In this document: positions 1 through 7,216 of the stretch, piece after piece
Numbering within the stretch: the first letter of the stretch is position 1
Layout of the letters: each line of letters starts with the position of its first letter
Assembly: GCF_014696345.1 (NCBI RefSeq)
Contig: NZ_JACJPY010000002.1
Span: 62,001 to 126,000, forward strand
Source: Pseudanabaena cinerea FACHB-1277
GTDB taxonomy: Bacteria; Cyanobacteriota; Cyanobacteriia; Pseudanabaenales; Pseudanabaenaceae
Reading direction: 5' to 3'
DNA: 64,000 nucleotides
Position numbers and translations under genes: made by a program
Notes under the pieces: model-generated
What the model was told of the DNA's origin: nothing
Database searches by the model: none
What the model saw: only the letters and a program-made list of their open reading frames with translations

Positions 1-566
1 ACCTTGGGTTGATATCCTGGCAAATCCACCTCAGCATCAGGGTGATAGGCAAATTCTTTTTGACCGATATCCTTAGGAATGTCAATCAGTACAGGCCCTG
101 GGCGACCAGTGCCAGCAATATGAAAAGCCTCCGCCACAATCCGCGCAATATCTTCTGGGCGGCGAATCACATAGGAATGCTTGACAATGGGCAAAGTGAT
201 CCCCCAAATATCGGTTTCTTGGAAGGCATCCGTACCGATCGCATAGGAGGGAACTTGCCCCGTAATAATTACCATCGGGATCGAATCCATTTGGGCAGTA
301 GCAATCCCCGTCACCAGATTAGTCGCTCCAGGACCTGAGGTTGCCACACATACACCCACCTTACCAGTAGCTCTAGCATAGCCATCTGCTGCATGGACTG
401 CTCCTTGCTCATGGCGCACTAGATAATGCTTAATTTCTCCTCTCGCTTCTGCCTGATAAATTTCGTCATACACAGGCAAAATTGCGCCGCCTGGATAGCC
501 GAAAATATGCTTTACACCTTGTCGCCTCACACTATCGATGAGGGCGAATGCACCCGTTGTTTGCAA
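1..566 (-). CDS. ilvB: Acetolactate synthase large subunit, N-terminal part (runs off the window)
   Basis: This thiamine-diphosphate enzyme makes acetolactate or acetohydroxybutyrate in branched-chain amino-acid synthesis. The minus-strand translation begins [17 protein letters not shown] and contains the family hallmarks [14 protein letters not shown], then [15 protein letters not shown] with the catalytic Glu, then [15 protein letters not shown] and DIPKDI. The best start is TTG at 566: it has a strong GAGGAGG Shine-Dalgarno about 5 nt upstream, and the conserved TGAFALIDS block begins at once. The frame stays open to a TGA at 600-602, but no ATG lies there. About 189 codons are present, roughly the first third of the protein. 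It is divergent from petH across a 570-bp gap. The ORF track misses it because of the TTG start and the missing end. Confidence 0.93.
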   Translation of the reverse strand, partial: MQTTGAFALIDSVRRQGVKHIFGYPGGAILPVYDEIYQAEARGEIKHYLVRHEQGAVHAADGYARATGKVGVCVATSGPGATNLVTGIATAQMDSIPMVIITGQVPSYAIGTDAFQETDIWGITLPIVKHSYVIRRPEDIARIVAEAFHIAGTGRPGPVLIDIPKDIGQKEFAYHPDAEVDLPGYQPK

Positions 567-718
567 AGTAGCCTCCTCTAGACTCTTAATTCCGATAATT
601 CAAACTGCAATCTCCAAAAACACTGGCGAACTACGCCTTAGCCTGTGGCAATTTTCATGCTGCCGTAGTCAGTATGAAAACATGAAACCCTTGCTAGGAT
701 TATTTTTTGTTTTTAAAT

Positions 719-752
719 GATTTTGTAATAAATGTTCACTCATTACAAAATC
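719..752. promoter_or_regulatory. Perfect 11-bp inverted repeat in the ilvB-petH gap
   Basis: GATTTTGTAAT (719-729) is repeated inverted as ATTACAAAATC (742-752), around a 12-nt centre. No T-run follows on either strand, so it reads more like an operator than an intrinsic terminator. It lies between the divergent ilvB and petH starts. No regulator can be named from the sequence. Confidence 0.4.
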
Positions 753-842
753 GCAATAGTGCATCAACTTAGTGATGTTTAGCGCTGTTTAGCGATGTGT
801 CAGGTACTCCAAGGGCTTTTTGCCTGACTACAGCCTTAGTCA

Positions 843-868
843 AGCTTTACTAAAGTTATAGTAAAGCT
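843..868. promoter_or_regulatory. Perfect 10-bp inverted repeat in the ilvB-petH gap
   Basis: AGCTTTACTA (843-852) pairs with TAGTAAAGCT (859-868) around a 6-nt centre. It is the second strong dyad in the 570-bp gap between ilvB and petH. It has no U-tract, so an operator role is more likely than termination. The remainder of this gap (567-1066) shows no convincing coding frame; the short ORF at 538-720 resembles no protein. Confidence 0.4.
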
Positions 869-1066
869 GTGATACATAAGTTGTAGTTTGTTGCAAGTAC
901 CTTTAGTTGAAAATCTAAGGTTAATTGTATCCATAATAACATATGCAACCCTAGACGACTACCCATTTGCCGCCCTCCCCCCATATTTCAGCAATTTTGT
1001 TTCGGCTAAATCTTAATAAAGATATAAGTTTTGCCCCACTCAAACAGATCTTTAGGCTACATCATG

Positions 1067-1093
1067 CTGACAAGTCGCATTTGAAAATATAAT
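1067..1093 (+). promoter_or_regulatory. Candidate petH promoter (-35 CTGACA, -10 TATAAT)
   Basis: A perfect TATAAT lies at 1088-1093, with CTGACA 15 bp upstream. The spacing is slightly shorter than the usual 17. Transcription would start near 1100, about 35 nt before the petH ATG. I saw no NtcA-type GTA-N8-TAC site here, although petH in other cyanobacteria is known to have nitrogen-regulated starts. Confidence 0.4.
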
Positions 1094-1135
1094 GACATCG
1101 TGTTTCTTTGTCATACATTCCCTACATAACGTCTC

Positions 1136-2029
1136 ATGAGTGCAAATTCAGAAAAAGATATTCCCGTCAACATCTACCGCCCAGCTAGCCCCTTTACAGC
1201 CAAGTGCATTCTCAATGAAGTATTGGTCAGACAAGGTGCGGCTGGCGATACCCGCCACCTCAAGTTCGATATTTCTGGTGGCAGTCTACGCTATTTAGAA
1301 GGTCAGAGTATTGGTGTAATTCCTCCTGGTGAGGACAAAAATGGCAAGCCGAACAAGCTCCGTCTCTACTCGATCGCCTCTACCCGTCTAGGTGATGATC
1401 TCGATGCCAAAACCCTGTCTCTCAGCGTCAAACGTCTGGAATACACCAACGAAGCTGGCGAGTTGGTGAAGGGTGTCTGCTCTAATTTCTTAACCGATCT
1501 TAAACCTGGCGATGAGGTGAAGCTGTCAGGTCCTGTGGGCAAAGAAATGTTGCTACCCGATGATCCTAATGCCACAATCATCATGATTGCCACTGGCACA
1601 GGGATTGCTCCTTTCCGCGCTTTCCTATGGCGGATGTTTAAGGAACAGCATGAAGATTACAAATTCAATGGCTTGGCTTGGCTCTTTTTTGGTGCGCCCA
1701 CCGACAGCACCGTTTTGTACAAGGCTGATCTGGAGTGGATGGCTTATAAGCATAAGCGCAACTTCCGCTACGATGTGGCACTCAGCCGTGAACAAAAGAA
1801 TGCCAAAGGCGAAAAGATGTATATTCAAAACCGCATGGCTGAATATGCCGATGAGCTTTGGGAAGTGCTGCAAAAGCCCACCACTCATACCTATATGTGC
1901 GGTTTGCGCGGTATGGAAGATGGTATTGCTGAATTCATGACCAAGACTGCGGAAAAGAATGGCGCAAATTGGAAAGAATTTGAAAAGCAAATGAAGAAGG
2001 ATGGACGCTGGCACGTTGAAACTTATTAA
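1136..2029 (+). CDS. petH: Ferredoxin-NADP+ reductase, two-domain (short) form
   Basis: The enzyme transfers electrons from photosystem I-reduced ferredoxin to NADP+, or the reverse in respiration. The 297-aa product has the FAD domain with RLYSIAS (about 76-82) and GVCSNFL (113-119). The NADP domain carries [10 protein letters not shown] and [10 protein letters not shown], and the chain ends in the invariant WHVETY with its C-terminal Tyr that stacks on FAD. The usual cyanobacterial PetH is about 400 aa because a CpcD-like phycobilisome-linker domain precedes these domains. That domain is absent here: an in-frame TAA at 1127-1129 lies 6 bp before the ATG, and no CpcD-like frame is visible upstream. 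The product therefore matches the soluble FNR-S isoform. A hairpin and heptamer repeats follow. Confidence 0.95.
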   Translation: MSANSEKDIPVNIYRPASPFTAKCILNEVLVRQGAAGDTRHLKFDISGGSLRYLEGQSIGVIPPGEDKNGKPNKLRLYSIASTRLGDDLDAKTLSLSVKRLEYTNEAGELVKGVCSNFLTDLKPGDEVKLSGPVGKEMLLPDDPNATIIMIATGTGIAPFRAFLWRMFKEQHEDYKFNGLAWLFFGAPTDSTVLYKADLEWMAYKHKRNFRYDVALSREQKNAKGEKMYIQNRMAEYADELWEVLQKPTTHTYMCGLRGMEDGIAEFMTKTAEKNGANWKEFEKQMKKDGRWHVETY

Positions 2030-2034
2030 TTGGC

Positions 2035-2055
2035 TGTTAGCTGTTAGCTGTTAGC
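2035..2055 (+). repeat. TGTTAGC heptamer, three tandem copies
   Basis: Three perfect TGTTAGC units begin 6 bp after the petH stop codon. They differ by one base from the GGTTAGC/AGTTAGC units in the ndh operon near 55.5 and 57.3 kb. As there, an AAGCTAA-type heptamer array follows downstream. Confidence 0.85.
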
Positions 2056-2067
2056 TGGATTTTTTAC

Positions 2068-2090
2068 TAGGCGGCGCATTGCGCCGCCTA
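2068..2090 (+). terminator. GC-rich hairpin after petH
   Basis: TAGGCGGCGC (2068-2077) and GCGCCGCCTA (2081-2090) form a perfect 10-bp stem with a 3-nt loop, 38 bp after the petH stop. The T-run (GATTTTTTA) is on the upstream side, so intrinsic termination would work better for minus-strand transcripts. It may be a terminator, an mRNA-stabilising hairpin or a dispersed palindrome. Confidence 0.5.
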
Positions 2091-2163
2091 TTCTGCGAAT
2101 AAGCAACAGCTTAAAGTCAAAAAAACTCAATTTTAAAGTAGCACTAAGCGCTGTAAAAACTAA

Positions 2164-2212
2164 AAGCTAAAGGCTAAAAGCTAAAGGCTAAAAGCTAAAA
2201 GCCAAAAGCTAA
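2164..2212 (+). repeat. AAGCTAA / AGGCTAA heptamer array, seven units
   Basis: Seven in-phase heptamers read AAGCTAA, AGGCTAA, AAGCTAA, AGGCTAA, AAGCTAA, AAGCCAA, AAGCTAA. The array ends 18 bp before the GTG start of the sensor kinase. It is the same repeat type as the arrays in front of ndhD3 and cupA. Confidence 0.85.
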
Positions 2213-2230
2213 ACTCTATAGGCATATTAA

Positions 2231-3541
2231 GTGGAATTACTTTGGCTGACAGTGGGAATTGTGATTGGCGCGATCGCTACCAGTGCTTGCTGGTTTAGCT
2301 GGAGTTATGCCAAGCGGTTGCGCGATCGCAAATCACGTCAGCGATCGCGTCATGTTTCTAAGATAAAGTCGATCCGCAGTTTCCAATCTTGGGCATATGG
2401 TTTGCAAAGGGATATTAAACAAAAATATCGTCAAAAATTTGACCCGAAAGAGATATTGATAACTGAGCAGGAGCAATTGCAGAAGCAAATGCTATGGGAA
2501 ACAATTGTGGAGTCGGCTCCCATTGGCTATTTGCAAGTTGATCAAGACAATCGCCTCACGGTTTGTAATCAAAGGGCTGCTCAAATGATGGGGATCAATA
2601 ACCTTCAGCAAGGGTTGCAGCGCAAACCATTTTTGTTACAAATTATTCGTTCCTATGAGTTAGATGCGTTGGTAGAACAGACGCGATCGCAGATGCAAGG
2701 CGCTCAAATTGATTGGGTATTTCATCCTGCGATTCCCGATCCTGCTGATCCTGTGCCGCAGACTAGTAAGCCCATCCGCGCTCACAGTATCTACTGCCCC
2801 AATAGACAAGTGGGGATCTTTTTGGAAGATCGCCAAGAAGCAGTACTAATTGCTCAACAGCGCGATCGCTGGACTTCTGACGTTGCCCATGAGCTAAAAA
2901 CGCCCCTAACTTCAATCCGTTTGGTTGCCGAAACCATTGAGACACGTGTTGATCCTTCTGCCAAAATTTGGGTAGAACGTTTGCTCAACGAAATAGAAAG
3001 AATTACAAATCTCGTTAACGATCTATTAGAGCTAGGACAAATGGATGTGGGGATTACGCCCTGCTTACATAAGAGTGAAATTGATCTAGAGAATTTGATC
3101 AAAGCGGTATGGACAAACCTAGAGCCGATCGCCAATCGGAAAAAGATATCCTTAAATTATCATAGCGATGGTCAGATCAGGCTCCATGGTGATGAGTCAC
3201 GCCTCTATCGGCTATTGCTCAATATTATCGATAATAGTATCAAGCATAGTCCAACCCTTCAAAGTATAACTGTGGCAGTGGCAGCGATCGATGATTTTGT
3301 GCAGATTGAAACTATTGATGCGGGGGATGGGTTCCCTGAAGAAGCATTGCCCCATATTTTTGATCGGTTCTATCGTATTGATCCATCACGTACAAGGTCG
3401 GGCTTAGATCGTGGCGGTAGTGGGCTAGGTCTGGCGATCGCCAGTCAGATCGTGCAACTCCACGAAGGCACTATTTCGGCTCACAATCACCCCGAAACAG
3501 GGGGCGCATGGATCATTATCAAGTTGCCTAAGCATCTATGA
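2231..3541 (+). CDS. PAS-domain sensor histidine kinase (SphS/PhoR-like)
   Basis: This is a membrane-anchored two-component kinase. The 436-aa protein starts at GTG with one N-terminal hydrophobic helix (LLWLTVGIVIGAIATSACW) and then a basic stretch. A PAS domain follows (about residues 90-200; WETIVESAPIGYLQVD). The HisKA box is DVAHELKTPLTSIRL, with the phospho-accepting His near residue 220. The HATPase domain shows the N box (NIIDNSIKH), G1 (DAGDGFP), F box (IFDRFYR) and G2 (GGSGLGLAIA). All catalytic motifs are intact. The single-helix-plus-PAS layout and the helix sequence resemble cyanobacterial SphS, the phosphate sensor. No response regulator is adjacent, so the signal is inferred only from this likeness. 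Confidence 0.85.
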   Translation: MELLWLTVGIVIGAIATSACWFSWSYAKRLRDRKSRQRSRHVSKIKSIRSFQSWAYGLQRDIKQKYRQKFDPKEILITEQEQLQKQMLWETIVESAPIGYLQVDQDNRLTVCNQRAAQMMGINNLQQGLQRKPFLLQIIRSYELDALVEQTRSQMQGAQIDWVFHPAIPDPADPVPQTSKPIRAHSIYCPNRQVGIFLEDRQEAVLIAQQRDRWTSDVAHELKTPLTSIRLVAETIETRVDPSAKIWVERLLNEIERITNLVNDLLELGQMDVGITPCLHKSEIDLENLIKAVWTNLEPIANRKKISLNYHSDGQIRLHGDESRLYRLLLNIIDNSIKHSPTLQSITVAVAAIDDFVQIETIDAGDGFPEEALPHIFDRFYRIDPSRTRSGLDRGGSGLGLAIASQIVQLHEGTISAHNHPETGGAWIIIKLPKHL

Positions 3542-3615
3542 TATTTTACGATATCTTCAATTGCTCTGGCAACTCGCTTTAATGTTTCTTTGAGGTTATT
3601 TTCGTTATATCTGTA
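3541..3615 (-). pseudogene. Short relic of an Rpn-family protein
   Basis: On the minus strand this stretch reads YRYNENNLKETLKRVARAIEDI. It resembles NPEETLRQVAQKIENISDRQ in the Rpn-family pseudogene 2.5 kb away. Only about 24 codons remain, between the kinase stop and the pilin gene. The assignment rests on this one short match. Confidence 0.35.
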
Positions 3616-3668
3616 TTTTATTTGTATTTTATTTGCATCTTATTTTTATTATGTACATATTTTGGCAA

Positions 3669-4271
3669 TCATTGATTGCAGGATGAATTCTCAGCTAACC
3701 GCATTGAACCTAGGAGCGTGGAAATAATGACACATCTTTTGCGATCGCCACCTGCTCTGTTCGCAAATGTGATACGTCCCAATTCTCCAATTCCATTTGG
3801 GTTGCCCTGGGGCTTAAATTGAACGCGATAAATATCTGGCTCAGGCACTGCTGTCAGTTTTGTTAGGGTTGTGCGAGGTTGAGACTCGGTATTATCCACA
3901 ATTCTCACGCCTTGATCAAAATTTTGCCAAGGCAGACTATCCCAATATTCTGCGGTCATTGATGATGGCGGCGACTGATGTACTGCATATTGAGAAACAT
4001 TGGGAGTATTTCTAAAGGTTGCTTGCCACATGGTTTGGGTGCGCTTGGCATTGCTCTGGGCTAAGCGCAAGGTGCTGAGGGCTGTACTCTGTGCGGAGGT
4101 TAGTCTCTGATTGTTCAAAAATCCTAGCCAAGATGGTGCAGCGATCGCTGCCAGAATACCCGCTATCACCATTACTACTAAGACCTCTAGCAAAGTGAAG
4201 CCAAGGTTGTTATAAATACCTGCGTGAACGCGATCGCGTCTTTGCCGATAATTATTCCGCATCCGCATCAT
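3669..4271 (-). CDS. GspH/FimT-type prepilin-like protein
   Basis: This is a type IV pilin-like (pseudopilin) protein, processed by prepilin peptidase and assembled in the inner membrane. The 200-aa product has a 27-residue basic leader and then a class III cleavage site, G/FTLLEVLVVMVIAG, with the conserved Glu at +5. The hydrophobic helix runs about residues 28-48, and the amphipathic segment carries QRLTSAQSTALSTLRLAQSNA. The size and the C-terminal TLLGSMRL block match the paralogue at 6.5-7.1 kb (TLLGAVVT). The two genes probably arose by tandem duplication and were separated by the Rpn pseudogene and its insertion. The N-terminus has two adjacent ATG codons, and the first was kept. Confidence 0.85.
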   Translation of the reverse strand: MMRMRNNYRQRRDRVHAGIYNNLGFTLLEVLVVMVIAGILAAIAAPSWLGFLNNQRLTSAQSTALSTLRLAQSNAKRTQTMWQATFRNTPNVSQYAVHQSPPSSMTAEYWDSLPWQNFDQGVRIVDNTESQPRTTLTKLTAVPEPDIYRVQFKPQGNPNGIGELGRITFANRAGGDRKRCVIISTLLGSMRLAENSSCNQ

Positions 4272-4395
4272 ATTTCTTTGTTGTTTTTAACTACAATTAT
4301 CTTGCAAGAGTAGCATTTATTTCTTAATTTGTTCCTATATTAATGCCCATTTAGGCATTGCTACTTATAACAACACCTTTGGATATTGAAAACGC

Positions 4396-4761
4396 TTACT
4401 GAGGTTTTGCTGAACGTTTAGCCCTTGGCGATTTAGGATTTTGGGATTGTTTTGCAGAAAGCTGTTGTAATTTTTGGACTTGCTTGAGGGTTAGTCCTGT
4501 AAATTTGGTGACTAGATCAGGGGAAATATGATCATTGAGCATATTGATCGCAATTTGGCGGGTAGCTTTCGCTTCACCCTTAGCTAAACCCTGAGCCTCA
4601 CCTTGAGCGATGCCTTGAGTGATGCCTTGAGCGATGCCTTGAGCGATGCCTTCGGCTTTGCCCTCCAGTAAAATTTCTTGGTAAATCACGGATGTCTTCA
4701 TGATTTCGCTCCTTAAAAGTCTTTGGATGATTTCTTTGTTTAGGGCTATGCCCGATATTAT
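4396..4761 (-). pseudogene. Rpn-family nuclease-like protein, C-terminal fragment
   Basis: The frame reads IISGIALNKEIIQRLLRSEIMKTSVIYQEILLEGKAEG and then a repeat-rich tail (GIAQGIAQGITQGIAQG). This is the C-terminal part of the recombination-promoting nuclease / PD-(D/E)XK-type transposase family common in cyanobacteria. It continues exactly in frame from the N-terminal half at 6084-6486 once the tnpB element is removed. An internal ATG at 4701 has a good AAGGAG upstream, so a 101-aa tail protein might still be made. The ORF-track start at 4797 lies inside the element and is an artefact of the insertion. Confidence 0.85.
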
Positions 4762-4867
4762 CAGAAAAATGGGTTTAAAAACCCGTGCTTCTAGCACGGC
4801 TTTATATTAATTGTATCAATATGTCGCATCTTATGTTAGAATATACTACATAAGATTAGATAAATCC

Positions 4868-6013
4868 ATGTTAGTCCTCGAAGCAAAACTAAAAGGCAAA
4901 ACAGAGCAGTACAACCTCATTGATGAGGCTATCCGTACTGCTCTGTTTTGTCGTAATAAGGCTTTGAGGTTCTGGATAGATAATCGCGGCGCTGACAGAT
5001 ATGACCTCAATAAGTTCATGGCTGTGCTTGCAAAAGATTTTGATTTTGCGAATAAATTAAACTCTCAAGCAAGACAATCAAGCGCTGAAAGGGCATGGTC
5101 AGGCATTGCCAGATTTTTTGATAACTGCAAGAAGAAAGTATCAGGCAAGAAAGGATATCCAAAATTTAAAAAACGTGGTCATTCCGTTGAGTATAAAACT
5201 ACAGGGTGGAAGCTTTCTGAAGATCGTAAATACTTAACTTTGACTGATGGTTTCAAAATTGGCAGACTCAAGCTAGTTGGCAGTCGTGACCTTAACTTCT
5301 ACCAGATAGAGCAAATTAAACGTGTCAGACTGGTAAAACGGGCTGATGGTTACTACGCTCAATTCTGTGTAGATGTTGACCGTAGAGAAGATATAGAACC
5401 AACTCAAACCACGATTGGTTTAGATGTTGGGTTGAACCACTTCTACACTGACTCCAAAGGTAAAGTAGTCGAAAATCCTAAATTTCTTAGAAAGTCAGAG
5501 CGTCAGCTTAAAAAGTTGCAACGCAAAGTTTCTAAGCGTAAAAAGGGATCGGCTAATCGGAGGAAAGCAATTAAGCGGTTAGCAAAAAAGCATTTGCAAG
5601 TAATTAGACAGCGTAAAGACTTTGCGGTAAAGACTGCAAGGTGCGTAGTTCGGTCTAACGACCTGATTGCCTATGAAGATTTGCAAGTGCGGAATATGGT
5701 CAAGAATCATAAATTGGCTAAGTCTATTTCAGATGCAAGCTGGTCTATGTTTCGAGATTGGGTTGAGTATTTTGGCAAAGTATTTGGCAAGGTCACGGTT
5801 GCAGTGCCGCCACAATATACAAGCCAAAATTGCTCAAATTGTGGAACAACGGTCAAGAAATCGCTGAGTGAGAGATCTCATCAATGTAGCCATTGCGGTA
5901 CGGTTTTAGACCGTGACCACAATGCTGCTTTGAATATCTTGGCTATTGGATTAAATAGGGTAGGGCATACCCAAATTTCTACGCCTGTGGAGAGTTCGAC
6001 CTCTGCCATTTAG
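4868..6013 (+). CDS. tnpB: TnpB, RNA-guided nuclease of IS605-type element
   Basis: TnpB is an omega-RNA-guided DNA nuclease that helps retain the element by cutting emptied donor sites. The 381-aa product, counted from ATG 4868, has an N-terminal helical part (MLVLEAKLKGKTEQ). The RuvC residues all appear intact: Asp in GLDVGLNHF, Glu in AYEDLQVRN and Asp in DRDHNAALN. The zinc ribbon is CSNCG...CSHCG. The track begins 19 codons earlier at 4811 with residues that fit the family less well, so ATG 4868 is preferred. It lies on the strand opposite to the gene it interrupts. No frameshift or stop is seen, so it is probably functional. Confidence 0.92.
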   Translation: MLVLEAKLKGKTEQYNLIDEAIRTALFCRNKALRFWIDNRGADRYDLNKFMAVLAKDFDFANKLNSQARQSSAERAWSGIARFFDNCKKKVSGKKGYPKFKKRGHSVEYKTTGWKLSEDRKYLTLTDGFKIGRLKLVGSRDLNFYQIEQIKRVRLVKRADGYYAQFCVDVDRREDIEPTQTTIGLDVGLNHFYTDSKGKVVENPKFLRKSERQLKKLQRKVSKRKKGSANRRKAIKRLAKKHLQVIRQRKDFAVKTARCVVRSNDLIAYEDLQVRNMVKNHKLAKSISDASWSMFRDWVEYFGKVFGKVTVAVPPQYTSQNCSNCGTTVKKSLSERSHQCSHCGTVLDRDHNAALNILAIGLNRVGHTQISTPVESSTSAI

Positions 6014-6083
6014 ATTTAGGTCTATTTGGTAAGTTGTCTCACTGAATCAGGAATCCCCGTCACTTCAGTGCGGGGAGTGTCAA
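5930..6083 (+). ncRNA. Predicted omega-RNA (reRNA) scaffold of the tnpB element
   Basis: In characterised IS200/IS605 elements the guide RNA comes from the 3' end of tnpB plus the right end, and its guide is the flanking host DNA. Here the right end contains a strong hairpin (CCCCG-T-CACT-TC-AGTG-CGGGG, one bulged base) ending 9 nt before the element terminus. The predicted guide would start at 6084 with AGCTGTCGATGCGGCT. The 5' limit given is approximate. Expression is inferred from the family. Confidence 0.5.
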
Positions 6084-6486
6084 AGCTGTCGATGCGGCTA
6101 CATTACTTTGGACTTGTCGATCGCTAATATTTTCAATTTTTTGGGCGACTTGCCTTAATGTTTCTTCGGGATTATCGGTTTGAGATAGGGCGGCAAAGGG
6201 TAATAGTCCTGAATAGTTTTGAAATATGGCTGTTGGCTGTTCCCAGAGGCGAATTACATCGATAGTCCGCCATGCGGAAGGGAATATTTCTATTCGGCTC
6301 GGTTTGAAATTCGATGTGCAGGATTAGGTCTGATGCTTCGAGAAATATTACTGAGTCGGCACGGATCGGTTCTACCAAAAGCTCTGATGGTTCGAGTTTG
6401 GTTAATTCAATGGGTTTGCCCAATAGCCAACTGGCAAAGTCTGACGAAAAGCTTTCTGCGAGAAATTTACAGATATTGTCTATCAT
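6084..6486 (-). pseudogene. Rpn-family nuclease-like protein, N-terminal fragment with internal deletion
   Basis: The frame starts MIDNICKFLAESFSSDFASWLLGKPIELT and runs through HIEFQTEPNRNIPFRMADYR (76 codons), which is the family N-terminus including the nuclease-core region. After DYR (about 6260) the reading jumps frame to IDVIRLWEQPTAIFQNYSGLLPFAAL and on to QSNVAASTA. Full-length relatives carry roughly 45 residues between these two blocks, so an internal deletion with a frameshift is inferred. The gene starts 13 bp after the upstream pilin gene stops. It is therefore broken twice, by this deletion and by the tnpB element. Confidence 0.85.
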
Positions 6487-6499
6487 TGCAGGAAGTTAA

Positions 6500-7096
6500 C
6501 TATAGCGTGCAATTGCCTTCACCTGTAACAACAGCACCCAATAGGGTTTGGATTTTAATCCACTTAGTCTTACCAGTGCTATTCGTCAAATTAACGCAGA
6601 TTGGCACTAATCCAGATTGTGTCGGTGGTAAAAAGCCTCTGGAGTCAAATTCTAGATATTTATCACTACCAGATACAGGCAAAGTTCCAGAACTAGTAAC
6701 GGATAAAGTAATTCCATCTTCTATTTTCTGATCTTTCCCAGCATTAGCTTTGACGTTATCTAATCTAATTGCGTTACTTTTAAAAGTAATTCTGGTTCTA
6801 TTGCCACTGGAGTTTTTGCTATCACTAACTTTACGAGTTTTTGCTTCTGACTGTGCTGTTTTAATTGCTTGTAAGACCAATGTTTGTGAAGAGTTCATGC
6901 GTTGACTATTGATAAAGCCAGACCATGCGGGGGCAGCGATCGCTGTTAGTACACCGACCATCACCATTACAACTAGAACTTCAATTAGGGTAAAACCCTG
7001 CGATTTGCGATTTTTACGGTATTGTGGGGCGATCGCTTTTGGCAATGATTTAAACATCATATTTAAAATATTTAAATGGGAATTAATATTAAGCAT
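6500..7096 (-). CDS. GspH-type pseudopilin of the hps cluster (HpsD-like)
   Basis: This minor-pilin-like protein probably belongs to the hormogonium-polysaccharide secretion machinery. After a basic leader it has the prepilin site G/FTLIEVLVVMVMVG with Glu at +5, a hydrophobic helix, and an N-terminal amphipathic helix with NSQRMNSSQTLVLQAIKTAQSEA. The C-terminus (ICVNLTN...TLLGAVVTGEGNCTL) contains two Cys that may form a disulfide. ATG 7096 is preferred to the track's TTG at 7102 because AAGGT lies about 7 nt upstream. It follows the PilW-like gene on the same strand and is a paralogue of the pilin at 3669-4271. Confidence 0.82.
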   Translation of the reverse strand: MLNINSHLNILNMMFKSLPKAIAPQYRKNRKSQGFTLIEVLVVMVMVGVLTAIAAPAWSGFINSQRMNSSQTLVLQAIKTAQSEAKTRKVSDSKNSSGNRTRITFKSNAIRLDNVKANAGKDQKIEDGITLSVTSSGTLPVSGSDKYLEFDSRGFLPPTQSGLVPICVNLTNSTGKTKWIKIQTLLGAVVTGEGNCTL

Positions 7097-7137
7097 GATC
7101 AATTTACCTTGATGATTTGATCTACGTTTTAGTGTTA

Positions 7138-7204
7138 ATCCCCCCTTTGTAAAAGGGGGGAGGATTTTCTGCTTCCCCCTTCACAAGGGGGATTGAGGGG
7201 GATC
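7138..7204. repeat. CCCCC/GGGGG palindromic dispersed repeat
   Basis: Two adjacent inverted repeats, ATCCCCCCTTTGTAAAAGGGGGG and CTTCCCCCTTCACAAGGGGGATTGAGGGGGATC, fill the gap between the GspH- and PilW-like genes. The AAGGGGGATTGAGGGG part recurs at about 63.0 kb. This is a common type of cyanobacterial intergenic repeat. It could also attenuate transcription within the pilin operon. Confidence 0.7.
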
Positions 7205-7216
7205 AATCAAGATTTT

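Larger units (their letters stand above)
4762..6083 (+). mobile_element. IS200/IS605-type element carrying tnpB only
   Basis: The boundaries come from the interrupted host gene. Joining base 4761 (...GATATTAT) to 6084 (AGCTGTCG...) restores an uninterrupted codon series (AASTA-IISGIALNK). The element is 1322 bp. Near its left end it has a CCGTGC-TTCTA-GCACGG hairpin (4783-4799). Its right end has a CCCCG/CGGGG hairpin (about 6053-6074) followed by AGTGTCAA. The left flank ends in TTAT and the element ends in TCAA; this family is known to use a fixed flanking tetra- or pentanucleotide. There is no target duplication, which is normal here. No tnpA is present, so it would move only with a transposase supplied in trans. 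Confidence 0.9.

Noticed and set aside
9-338. 109-aa plus-strand ORF at the left end
   Set aside because: It is the antisense of ilvB, whose conserved motifs are clear on the minus strand.
843-868. Inverted repeat read as a terminator
   Set aside because: No U-tract on either side and no gene ending nearby; listed as a possible operator instead.
4702-4797. N-terminal part of the 133-aa ORF (4396-4797)
   Set aside because: The codons beyond 4761 are element sequence, and the start arises only from the insertion.
6219-6731. 170-aa plus-strand ORF across the Rpn and pilin region
   Set aside because: It is antisense to two recognisable minus-strand genes and has no protein-like features.
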